From Calliphora vicina (Eukaryota > Arthropoda > Insecta > Diptera > Calliphoridae): DNA of 64,000 bases. The first letter of the stretch is position 1; each line of letters starts with the position of its first letter. The DNA is taken from positions 30,651,667 to 30,715,666 of the forward strand of contig NC_088780.1 in the NCBI RefSeq assembly GCF_958450345.1, written 5' to 3'. The notes beneath the pieces are model-generated. The model was not told the DNA's origin, searched no databases, and saw nothing but the letters and a program-made list of their open reading frames with translations. Made by a program: the position numbers and the translations under genes. Positions 24,101 to 36,100 of the stretch are shown here, one piece after another.

Positions 24101-27100
24101 GTTGGGAATTTTATTTCAATAAAAAGTATGTACTTGTAAATAGAGTCAATTTAAAATGTAGTAAATGAGCTGGTCAAATTAATTATTTTTTTAACGTTGC
24201 GGAAGTTTTGAAAAGGGTGGAGCAATGGAGAGCAATCAGGGGACATTGTTGTGTTCAATGGATAATAAAACAAGTAAGAGATCTATATTCGGCTGTGCCG
24301 AATCTTTTATATCCTTCAACAAAATTTATCTTTCTTTACAAAGTTGTTTTTTTTTCCTTTTTTGTAAACATTTTTTTTCGAATTGTCATTTTAAATTTAA
24401 AATTTAAAAAAAAAAATTTTTTGTGAAAAAAAAATTCGGGTTAAAAAATATTTTTTTTCCGATTTTGACCCATTTTAGGGCCATTTTAGGACCAACTTAC
24501 TATGGTCTTATATACGTCGTTGCAAGGGACTTTGAAATATCTATCATTAGATAACCGTATTGTCTATATTAATGACTTAGTAATCCAGATATAGGTTAAA
24601 TAGGAAGCTTCTCGAAAGCATGTCTGACAGAATTATTGAAGATTTGGATCTCGAAGATATCTGGAGTCTTCAGAAAATTGATTTCAACAGACAGACGGAC
24701 ATACAGACGGACAGATAGACGGACATGGCTTAATCGACTCTGCTATCTATCATATTTAATGTTCGAAGGACCAATTTCTATCTTTATTTGTCTCACAGTT
24801 TGAAGTATTTTTCAGATTATTTAAAATGCTATTATTGTTAACCACTAAATTACTAACTACTAACCGCATGAAAGCAATATTATTGTAAGATATAAATTTC
24901 TAAAATTTTTAGGCTTCGAAGGACCAATTTCTAACTTTGGTTTTCTCACATTTTGAAGTATTTTTCACATAGTTTAACTAATTGCTATCCACATAAATAC
25001 AATATTATTGTCTGGATTTAAATTTCTAAAATTGTTGGGGTTCGAAGGACCAATTTCTAAACTGTATATAAACATAATTGGAAGTTCTTTTACCAATGTT
25101 TTAGAATTATTTATTAAAAGCTACCACACATTCGAAGAGAATTTTAATTTTTTATGGTTCGAAGGACCAATTTCTAATTTTATTTGTCTCACAGTTTGAA
25201 GTTTGAATTATTTTTCTGATAGTTTAACTAACTACTAAAAGCATGAAGGCAATATTATTGTAAGGGTATAAATTTCTAAAATTTTTAGGGTTCGAAGGAC
25301 CAACTTCTGTCTTTGTTTTTCTCATAGTTTGAAGTATTTTTCAGATAATTTAACTAACTATTAACCGCATGAAGATAATAATAGTGACTGGATCTCAATT
25401 TCTAAAATTTGTATGGTTCGAAGGACCAATTTCCAACTTAGTTTTTCTCTCAGTTTGAAGTATTTTTCAGATAAAACGTTTTTATTATTAACCATTAATA
25501 ACTACTAGCCGCATAAAGACAATATTATTGTCATGATATAAATTTATAAAATTTTTAGGGTTCGAAGGACCAATTTCTATCTTTGGTTTTCACACATTTT
25601 GAAGTATTTTTTAGATAGTTTAACTAACTACTATCCACATAAATACAATATTATTGTCAGGATTTAAATTTCTAAAATTGTTAGGGTTCGAAGGACCAAT
25701 TTCTAAACTGTATATAAACATAATTGGAAGTTATTTTACCAATGTTTTAGAATTATTTATTAAAAAAAAAATTTTTATGGTTCGAAGGACCAATTTCTAA
25801 CATTATTTGTCTCACAGTTGGAAGTAAGTATATTTCAGATTATTTAAAAAGTTTTTTTTTTCTCATAGTTTGAATTATTTTTCTGATAGTTTAACTCTAC
25901 TAAAAGCATGAAGGCAATATTATTGTCAGGGTATAAATTTCTAAAATTTTTAGAGTTCGAAGGACCAACTTCTGTCTTTGTTTTCCTCAAAGTTTGAAGT
26001 ATTTTTCAGATAATTTAACTAACTATTAACCGCATGAAGCTAATATTAGTGACTGGATGTAAATTTCTAAAATTTGTATGGTTCGAAGGACCAATTTCCA
26101 ATTTAGTTTTTCGCTCAATTTGAAGTATTTTTCAGATAAAACGTTTTTATTATTAACCATTACTTTAACTACTAGCCGCATAAAGACAATATTATTGTCA
26201 GGATTTAATTTTCTAAAAATTTTAGTTCGAAGAATCAATTCTAACTTTGTTTTTCTCACAGTTTTAAGTATTTTCCAGATTCTTTAAAACGCTTTTATTA
26301 TTAACCATTACAATACTAACTACTAGCCGCATAAAGACTGTAATATTGTCAGGAATTAAATTTCTAACATTTTAGGGTTCGAAGGACCAATTTACAACTT
26401 TATTTTTCTCTCAGTTTGAAGTATTTTTCAGATTATTTAAAATGTTTTTATTGTTAACCACTAAATTACAGCATGAAGGCAATATTATTATTACTAATAT
26501 CTTTCATTTCCATATTAAAAAAATATCAAAGAAAAAATCATTTAAACACTAAAATTAACATGGAATAACTTTTGTTTTAATTATTTCATAAAGTTTCAAT
26601 GCTTCGCTTTATGGCTAGACAATTAAGAAAAATTTAAATTAGTTCCTTTCCCTATCCCCTCCACTTTTGATTTGAAACGTTTCAATTAAAAATCAAAATG
26701 GTCATAATACTAATAATTTTCTTTGAAAACTAAAACTAAATATAAGAAAAGTAACAAGTTAGTTGTTCTTGAAATAACTAAACGAACATTTAACAAGAAA
26801 ATCATTCAACATCATGGATACTGTCACAAACACCCTCATCATTCTGTCAAGACAACGTTTAATCAGCAGTACCGTGTCAGCGCCAGGAAGAGCAACAGCC
26901 GCAGCAGAATTGTCGTCATCATTACTAGCGCCATGTCTTCTGCACTGACTATACCTCCTTTTTCAAATTGTCTTTGTCAGTTCAATTATGAGCAAAACTT
27001 AATTATTATGACACTTATAGTTAAGAGTACGTTGTTGTTTGATTACATCTAACACAGGCCGCGTTCAGGATTCTTGCAATTTATTTACGTGGAAAGTGGG

Positions 27101-30100
27101 TAATTGGGAGAGAGGGTTTAATTCAAGAGGCTTATAGGTTTGTCTTTATTTAAATGAGCTATTTCCTGAGTACCTGCTGTTCGTTCAATGACAGGATAAT
27201 TCATTCGTTTGATGATGTTGGCCATATTAGTTACTTTGCATTTACTATGATTGGCTATTCTTGGAAGTGGGAGTTTGAGTATTGCTTTTGTTCCAATTGT
27301 AACAGCCATTCAATACGTGATGTTTCCCAACCGTAACGTTTACTTAATAGTAGACAAGCATTACCAAAAATTACATCACGGTCAGAGGGTTTAGATTTCG
27401 TTTCTACTGCAATTAATGTAAGTCAAAGAGATAATTGGATAAATACAATATTAAACCAATAAGTGAAAAAGGAAAACGTTTTTGTAACACTTTATATAGA
27501 ATAAACAAACTTTCAAGACATAATAAAATTTATCCTGGCTTTTGTGTTCCTTTAAATCAAAACTACCGAGAGCTCATAGTCTTGGAGGATTTAAATATAG
27601 ACTACACGTTCGGGAATAATAAATTTCATTTAAGCGGTCAAGAATATACCTCAAGCCTTAGGAATTAAAACCAAACAAAGTTATTATGCTAAATATTACC
27701 AAACTTTGAGCAAGTTCACCTGCTTCCATAGTCTGAATTAAGACTACTACTGCTGCAGTAAACAATTTGTAGGCCCACCAGGAGCGAACCAAGGGTCCTC
27801 AAAGCAGGAGACCCCGGATATGTTACATTTTTAAAACTACCTTATTTCTTCGTTTGTGTTCCGTATGGTTATTATAGTCAAAAAACTAAAAATTCCCTCA
27901 ATGACAACGGCATGATACAGAGATATATCCCCCAGGAACCAGTCACGTAACCAGTTTAGTGTCAGCTCCCTCCTTTCTAGGGATAGACTCTACTCTGTTT
28001 AGGGGAGCACAAATCTCTTTAAAAAATTAGAATTCAGCATTAAGGGATATACAAAGGTCGTAGAGGTTAGTGAATATTCAGGTAAGTGACGGAAATCGAT
28101 CTCGAAAACGATAAAGAATGAATTAATTTCATTTCTAAATTATTTTAAAATATTTGTGGTTTATTGACCTGGGTATAAATTTTTCTTGAAATCGTTCGGA
28201 GTCGTAATTCAGCTCTGGGTGGAGAAAGAGCTCACGCGTCATTGCCATTATCGCTTAAGGGCAATCAGGCCGTCCCTTTTTCGCTGCCTTCGAGAGTTTT
28301 GCGGCTCACTCTCGCATTGGATAATGTTTGGCGTCGTCTAACTGTACCGCGTTACAGTTTCTCGAAGTTTGCATTGTCCACATGCAATCGATTCTTGGTT
28401 TTCATAACCTAACTTTTTAATACAAGATTTAATGGTCTAGCTTCCTATATGAAGATATAGTAGGTCGACTGGGAACAAAAATCAAAGTGGGATAACCTGG
28501 CAATTTTAGAGTTTTTAACTCCGCCAACCAAACTTAAATTTAAAAAAAAAATCGTTCGACTTCAGAAAGTGATCCTGAACAGATTGATATACTTTAGGAT
28601 GGGTGGGACAATATTTTTGCACGTTACAAACATCAGCACTAACTCAATACAACCTCCCCACTATGGTGGTGTAGGATATAAAAATGTCTCTCTTCAAAGA
28701 TCAGCAGGTTTTTCACACTCCTTGGTAGAACACAATTTCTTTGGGTTGTATAAAGCCGTGTGTCCACTACCAAGTTTTCTTGCGAAAGTTGCTTCCAGAA
28801 GTGACTTCCAGAAGTCATGGCTTGCAGAATTTACTTGCAGCTATTAGGTGGAAACAACAATTGCTGGAAGTAACTTGAACGATTTGCTGTGAACTGCAAG
28901 TGTTTTGAAGACTTGCAGAAGAAGTCGTTTAAACGGTTTGTGGTATTCTCTTCTGCTTTCAATTTAGTTTTCTGTTTTTTTGGAAGAGTAACTAAAAGCC
29001 GGTGTGTTGGAGGTATAGCAAATCTCATTTTAGTATCCTGCTTTTGAATATTTCTTTGAATTAAAGATAAAATGTATTCAAAGTCATCATTGAACATTCT
29101 CAGGAAATTTTTCAGCTGCATGGAATCTTCGGTCTGCAATTCTTCAAGTGATGTATTTTGGAAACTTAAATCTTCACGCCGCTGCACCCAATTTCTCACC
29201 CAAACACTTATTTTTGTTTCTTTTTTCTAATTTGTAATTTATTTTTAAATAAATATACTGAGATGCAGCTGTCAATCTTATTAATCTACAAGATATTTTT
29301 ATACTGTCATTCGTAAAAAGGCAAACTAACTTCTACAAACTACTTCTGGAAGCCGACATCCGCAAGTTTCGATTTGATTGGAAACACTTCAGCAAATACT
29401 TGCAGAAGTTCTTCCGCAAGTAACTTGCTAGTGGACACACGGGTTTAAGTTATATAAAGCGGAAGTTGCTTCCAGAAGTTTTTGTCGTGTAAACACGTAT
29501 TAGAAGTCGACTTCCAGAAGTCATGGCTTGCAGAATTTACTTGCAGCAATTATGTGTTTTCAATTTAGTTTTCTGTTTTTTTGGAAGAGTAACTAAAAGC
29601 GGGTCTATTGAAGGTATAGCCAATCTAATTTTAGTAACCCGCTTTTAAATATTTCTTTGAATTAAAGATAAAATGTATTCAAAATCATCATTAAATATTT
29701 TCAGCAAATTTTTCAGCTGCATGGGATCTTCGGTCTGCAATTCATCAAGTGATGTATTTTGGAAACTTAAATCTTCACGCCGCTGCACTCAATTTCTCAA
29801 ACTAACTTCTACAAACTACTTCTGGAAGCCGACTTCCGCAAGTTTCGATTTGATTGGAAACACTTCAGCAAATACTTGCAGAAGTTCTTCCGCAAGTGAC
29901 TTGCTAGTGGACACACGGGTTTAGGTTATATAAAGCCGTGTGTCCACTATCAAGTTTTCATGCGGAAGTTGCTTCCAGAAGTTTTTATCGTGTAAACACG
30001 TATTAGAAGTCGACTTCCAGAAGTCATGGCTTGCAGAATTTACTTGCAGCAATTATGTGGAAACACGTGTTTGTTTATTGCTGGAAGTAACTTGAACGTT

Positions 30101-33100
30101 TTGAAGACGTGTAGAAGAAGTCGGGTAAACGGTTTGTGGTATTCTCTTCTGCTTTCAATTTAGTTTTCTGTTTTTTTTGGAAGAGTAACTAAAAGCCGGT
30201 CTGTTGGAGGTTTAGCCAATCTCATTTTAGTATCCTGATTTTGAATCATAATGTATTCAAAAATGTATTCAAAATCATCAAATATTTTGGAAACTTAAAT
30301 CTATACGCCCAATTTCTCACCAAAACACTTCTTTTTGTATCTATTTCTTTAATTTGATGTTTCTTTTTAGTTACATATGCTGCGTTTTTTATATTGCCAT
30401 TCGTAAAAAAGGCAAACTCGTCTGCAATTTCTTGCAGCAAGTTCGTCGCAATAACTTCTACAAACTACTTCTGGAAACAGACTTCCGCTGAGACTGAGTG
30501 GAAACACGTCAGCAAATACTTGCAGAAGTTCTTTCGCAAGTGACTTGCTAATGGACACACGGCTTAAGGGAGTTAAACATATTCCCAGAAAGTTCAAATC
30601 CACTCCTTACGGAGGAGAACTGTTACCAAATCTCAAAATTAAACTGAACATCAATTAAAAACACTAACAATTTCTTTATGCTAACTAATAGTACATTTCC
30701 AGATTCTAAATCTCGTTAAATCAATACAATTTCCTTGATATTACTAAATATTTAATGAACTAAAAGACAAGGAGAGTAATGTCTCTTAAAATAGAATTCC
30801 TATTAAACAACAACACTTCCGTTAAGGAAATCAAAATTGTCAGTCAAGTTTTGTTTCAAACATAAATGAATCGGTAATGTTAAGTGTCTTTTACACTAGT
30901 TGCAAAAAAAAAACTTGTTCCTTCTTCTTTTTCTCCATTTCACATAAAATCTTACTTACGGTATTTTAAAATTCTGTCATAATCCAAGTTGAAATGTTTC
31001 AAGCAACTTTGGGGCAATGGGTGAAACATTTTGGGATTTATTCCCATCACAGCCGAACAACAAAGATTTTGTGGTTTTTGTTGATATTCTTTACTTTGTA
31101 ATAGACAATGATGATTTTGATGTTGATTCTTTTTTGGCAGTTTTCCGGTGTACTTCATACTTTCATTTGATGGTGTAGATTTTGAAAGAAAGAGTGGAGG
31201 TAATACTTCGAACATGCTTAACAAAAAATGCTCTTGATGTTGCGACACTTGTGGTAACCATGTCAATTGGGAATCATGATGATGATGATGACGATGGTTA
31301 TGGTGATATTTACTCAATTGTGTTGTATTTGAAACACATGGTTTTACATCATGTAATTGTAACATGTTAGATATTCTGCCACCACCACCACCAACCTGAG
31401 CCTGATGACAATGATTTTTATTCATCTTTAGAGGTGCAGCATGAACATATGCCAGACACTCTGGTGAGTTTTTGCAAGGTATGTGCATAGCATGGGATGT
31501 ATTGAAAGATTTAAGCTTGTTACTTTTTTCCAAATGGTGATGATGATGAGTGGCAAAACGTTGTTGCAATTGTCGATATTGATGGCAATGAGGAGGGTTT
31601 GGCAAATTTACCAATTTACATGCACATTCACAATTCATTTGCAGATTATGAATTTGATGGTTTCGACAATTCTTACTACACTTGCATTCGGTAAATAACT
31701 GGCTTTGCTCCGCTTGCTCTTTGTCATCTCTGCGCCACAATGAATTTGCATTGAAATGCAAAGTTCTTGTTACAATTCTCCTTGTTGTGAGTGGCGTTCT
31801 TGCTCTATTATTTGGCAGACAATTGTGGGCTCCAAACTTATCCTTTGTCTTGGTGGCATATCTTTTGGTGGTATTCGTGGTTTTATACAATTTTCGACGA
31901 CAATTAATTTCTTTATTTTGCTTTGTTTGCTGAATTTGTAGGGTTTGAGAAATAGCATTGGTTGTTGGTTTATTGTTTAAATTGGATTGTAACAAATTGT
32001 GACTCCAGCTATAAGAGGATTTCTTTGACATATTGTTCTGCAGATTGCACTTTCACACAACATCAATTTAATTCAGTTAATTGTTAGAGTTTAGTTTAGT
32101 TTTAAAAATTCTTAGATTTTCAAAAAAAACATTACGTTTATACAGAAAATAAATAAAAACTACAAGAATTTTGTTTGAGAAACTTAAGAAAAGTTATATA
32201 CACACAGAGAAAAAACATGGTTGTGATCATGGCATAATGATTTACAGGTAGTCCCAATTCTACAACAAATACAACTATACAAAAACAACATGGATTTTGT
32301 TTTTGTAAAAATATTTTCTAAAAGTCAAACAATAAGTCAACAGCTGATTAAAAAAATTAAAAAACAAAATAAAAACCAAATGATTTCTTTCTTAACAAAA
32401 TTTTAAAAAGAGAATTCTTAAATGAAATTGGTGATACAAAGTGACGAAACTCTTCAAGATTTTGGGGTACACAGATAGCATCATAAAAATACAAGGAACA
32501 TGAGTCTAACACTAAGCCAGGAACTATGATTTAATTAAAACAAACTGTGTAAAAAGCTTTGGGAAGTTATTCAATGTTCCAACCGTCAGCAGATAGTATT
32601 TGCTCCATAGGTGATCTATCCAAACGTGCACAATTGGAACATCAATTAAAATATTGTCAGCTCTGAAGAGCTGTAGGGGAGAGTATTTCGTTAGCTTAGT
32701 TCGCAAACGCGACAAGTCCATTATTTATTAAAGAAAGATAAGTTTCTGTAGGCATTACTTTTATTTTTTAGCAAAACAAAATTTGAATGCTTTTTGTCTC
32801 TCCTGTAAAATTCCAAAAATGGGACTTGGCACTTTTGCGTACTAAGCTAACGATTTGCACGTAACAACGCCAACTAAAATATTGTCAATTTATCTATTGC
32901 CTAATTTAATGATTCCAAACTTTATCTAATTTTAAAACATAGATTTATATTTATTTTGTTTTTTGCAAAATTAAATTTGTTTAAAAAATATTTATATTTT
33001 GATGGATACATAATAAATATACATCCTTGGCATCTCGAATATTGTCCAGCTTCATATTTATAAGTTCCGACATTTCTGATGGTAGTGGATCGCATTTTGA

Positions 33101-36100
33101 ATTTAAAATATTGGTAAAATTTCTTATAATTTTACTTTTTCTAACTGAAAACAATTTTAAATTTAAATAAATTAACACTGACAATTAGGAAACGGAAAAT
33201 ACAAGTAAATAAACTTTGACAGTTAGAAAATATAAAACAAATCGAACAAAAAATAATCAGCTGGCTTATTGACTTCACCTGTAAATAAATACATCTTGGT
33301 TGTGATAAACTAGCTGGACAATATTATAGAAATTTCTATATTCAGAACAACAGAACAGCTAACACCATGGTCTCGTACAAACCAGTTTTTTAATTGGAAG
33401 TTTACTTTCCACGAGAGCAGCGCTTGAAGTTCAACAAATACTGACAGTTTCACGTGTGAGAGATGGTTTGTGCGGTACAGAAATGGTGATTTTCACACGG
33501 AAGGCAAAGATCACCCAGACCAGCCAAAAAAGTTTGAAGACCAAAAATTGGAGGCATTACTGCATGAAGATTGTTGTAAAACTCAACAAGAGCTTGCAAA
33601 ATCATTGGGAGCTACTCAAGCAACAGTTACAAAGCGTTTGCGAACAGTAGAATTCATCCATTGGGTACCATACGAATTGAAGACAAGAAACCTTGAAAGA
33701 CGATTTTGCATATCCAAAAGGATACATGAACGCTATAAAAAAAATCATTTAAGCACCGAATCATGGATCCATTACGATAACCTGAAGCATAAGAGATCGT
33801 ATTTGAAGCCCAACTAACCAGCCGAATCGATACCAAAGCCAAATATCCATGGCGCTAAGGTAATGCTCTGTATTTGGTGAGAGCAAAAGGGTCCTATCTA
33901 TTATGAGCTGCTGAAATCTGATCAGACCATAACAGGGAACCCGTACCGAATGCAACTGATTGGGTACCATACGAATTGAAGACGAGAGACCTAGAAAAAC
34001 TATTTTGCATGTCCGAAATTCGGCTTGAACGCTATAAAAGAAAATCTTTTTTGCACCGAATCATTGCTTGCAATGAAAAATGGATTCATTACGATAACCC
34101 GAAGCGTAAGAGATCGTACTAGAAGCCCGGTCAACAAGCCGATTTGATACCAAAGCCAAATATCCATGTCGCTAAGGTAATGCTCTGTATTTGGTGGGAC
34201 CAAAAGGGTCCTATCTATTATGAGCTGCTGAAATCTGACCAGACCATAACAGGGAACCCGTACCGAATGCAACTGATTGAGTACCATACGAATTGAAGAC
34301 GAGAGACCTAGAAAAACGATTTTGCATGTCCGAAATTCCGCTTGAACGTTATAAAAGAAAATCTTTTTTGCACCTAATCATTGCTTGCAATGAAAAATGG
34401 ATATATTACGATAACCTGAAGAGTAAGAGATCGTATTTGAAGCCCAACCAACCAGCCGAATCGATACCAAAGCCAAATATCCATGGTGCTAAGGTAATGC
34501 TCTATATTTGGTGGAAGCAAAAGGGTCCTTTCTATTATGAGCTACTGAAATCTGGTGAGATCATAACAAGGAACCTGTACTGAACGTAACTGATTCGGTT
34601 AAAGTGAGCATTGGCCGAAAAATAGCAGGAAATTCTCCCAGGCATGAAACCGTATTATTCCATCATGATGACGCTCGGCCACATCTTGCAATACCTGTTA
34701 AACAATTTTTAGAATAAAGTGGTTGGGAAGTCTTACCTCACCCGCTTTATAGACCAGATTGTGCCCAATCCTACTGCTATTTGTTTCGATCGATACAAAA
34801 GGCTCTCTCTAGGAAACACTTCACTTTGGAACAGAGTATCCGATATTGGCTTGATTCGTTCTTGGTCTTAAAAGATGTGCAGTTCTTTTGGCTCGGAATC
34901 CATATGTTGCCAGAACGTTCTGTCTGGGATACACTTCACTTTGGGACAGAGCATCCGATATTGGCTTGATTCGTTCTTAGCATCAAAATATGAGCAGTTT
35001 CTTTGACTCCGAAACCATATGTTGCCAGAAGTATGGGAAAAAACCATAGCTAACAATGGCCAATACTTTGAATAAATTGATATTGTACAAATGTTTCAAA
35101 ATAAAAGCTAAAATGTTAAAAAAAAAATACCGAATTCTTAAGTCCTGGTATTCCAAATTGATATGATTTCTCGAGATCATCAAAATAGGTATTTGTTTGT
35201 GAGATGATTTCATCGTTGGAGTAAAATTTCTTTCCGACGAGTCATTTCTTCAGGTTTGGCAACAAGAAATAGTCACTCGGAGCTATATCCGGAGATTAGG
35301 GTGGATGAGGCAGCTATTTGAAGCCTAACTTATGGATTTTTGCCATGAAAAGTGCACATTTGTGAACCCTTGCATTGTTCTGGTGAAAAGAACTTTTTTC
35401 TTCACCAAATCCTGTCGATTTTTTTTGGCAAATCCTCATTAAATCGACCCAATAAGTTGGCATACTATTCACCATTGATTTTTGAAGGTAGTTAATGTGG
35501 ATTATACCGCGTTCACTCCAAAAAGAACAGTTGCCATAACTTTATTGGTTATAAAAAACCACCTTGGCCTTCTTTGGCGCCAATTCACCCCGATAATCCC
35601 ACTGTTTTAACTGACTGTTTATGGTTACGAAATAGCGCTAAAACTCGCGGTTGTACAACGCCAAATACTCCTGCAAAGTTGTCGATTGTGTTTGCTAAAT
35701 GCTTTCTCATACCCAAGATCATTCAAAATTGAAACCTCTGAGCCGTGTGAGATGCCAATGGCTTCTACAATCTGTCGCACTTTCAATCTCCGATCGGAGA
35801 ACACCATAGCTTAAATTTTTTAAATTGTTTCGGATGTAGAGAACCCAACTGGGCGTCCAGAATGTTGGGCATCTTCCGTGCTTGTACGGCCACAACGAAA
35901 TCCAGACAACCACATTTTTACAATTGAAATTGATGGAATTTATCAAGCTTATCCCCATTTTCTCAATCTCTGGTTATTTTTTATCGTGACGATAAACTGA
36001 CAGTTCTCAAACGAAAAACGATAACCAGATATTGAGAAAATGGGGGTTAGTATTGGTTTAAGTGATGGTATTTTATACTCAAGTCACGAGGTATCTGCTA

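Noticed and set aside
24755..26490. Regularly spaced repeats considered as a CRISPR-like or regulatory array
   Set aside because: The sequence between anchors is also repeated, so it is a satellite.
27435..27668. 77-codon frame with a fairly protein-like composition
   Set aside because: No splice context, no recognised family, and AT-rich surroundings; not enough to call a gene.
31182..31941. Plus-strand frames opposite the Cys/His-rich gene
   Set aside because: The minus frame is far longer and carries the splice donor; these are shadows.
32524..33184. Two minus-strand frames of 65 and 67 codons upstream of the nested gene, considered as its 5' exons
   Set aside because: No matching donor seen in the right phase; the stretch includes an inverted pair (around 32690 and 32825) that suggests another small element.
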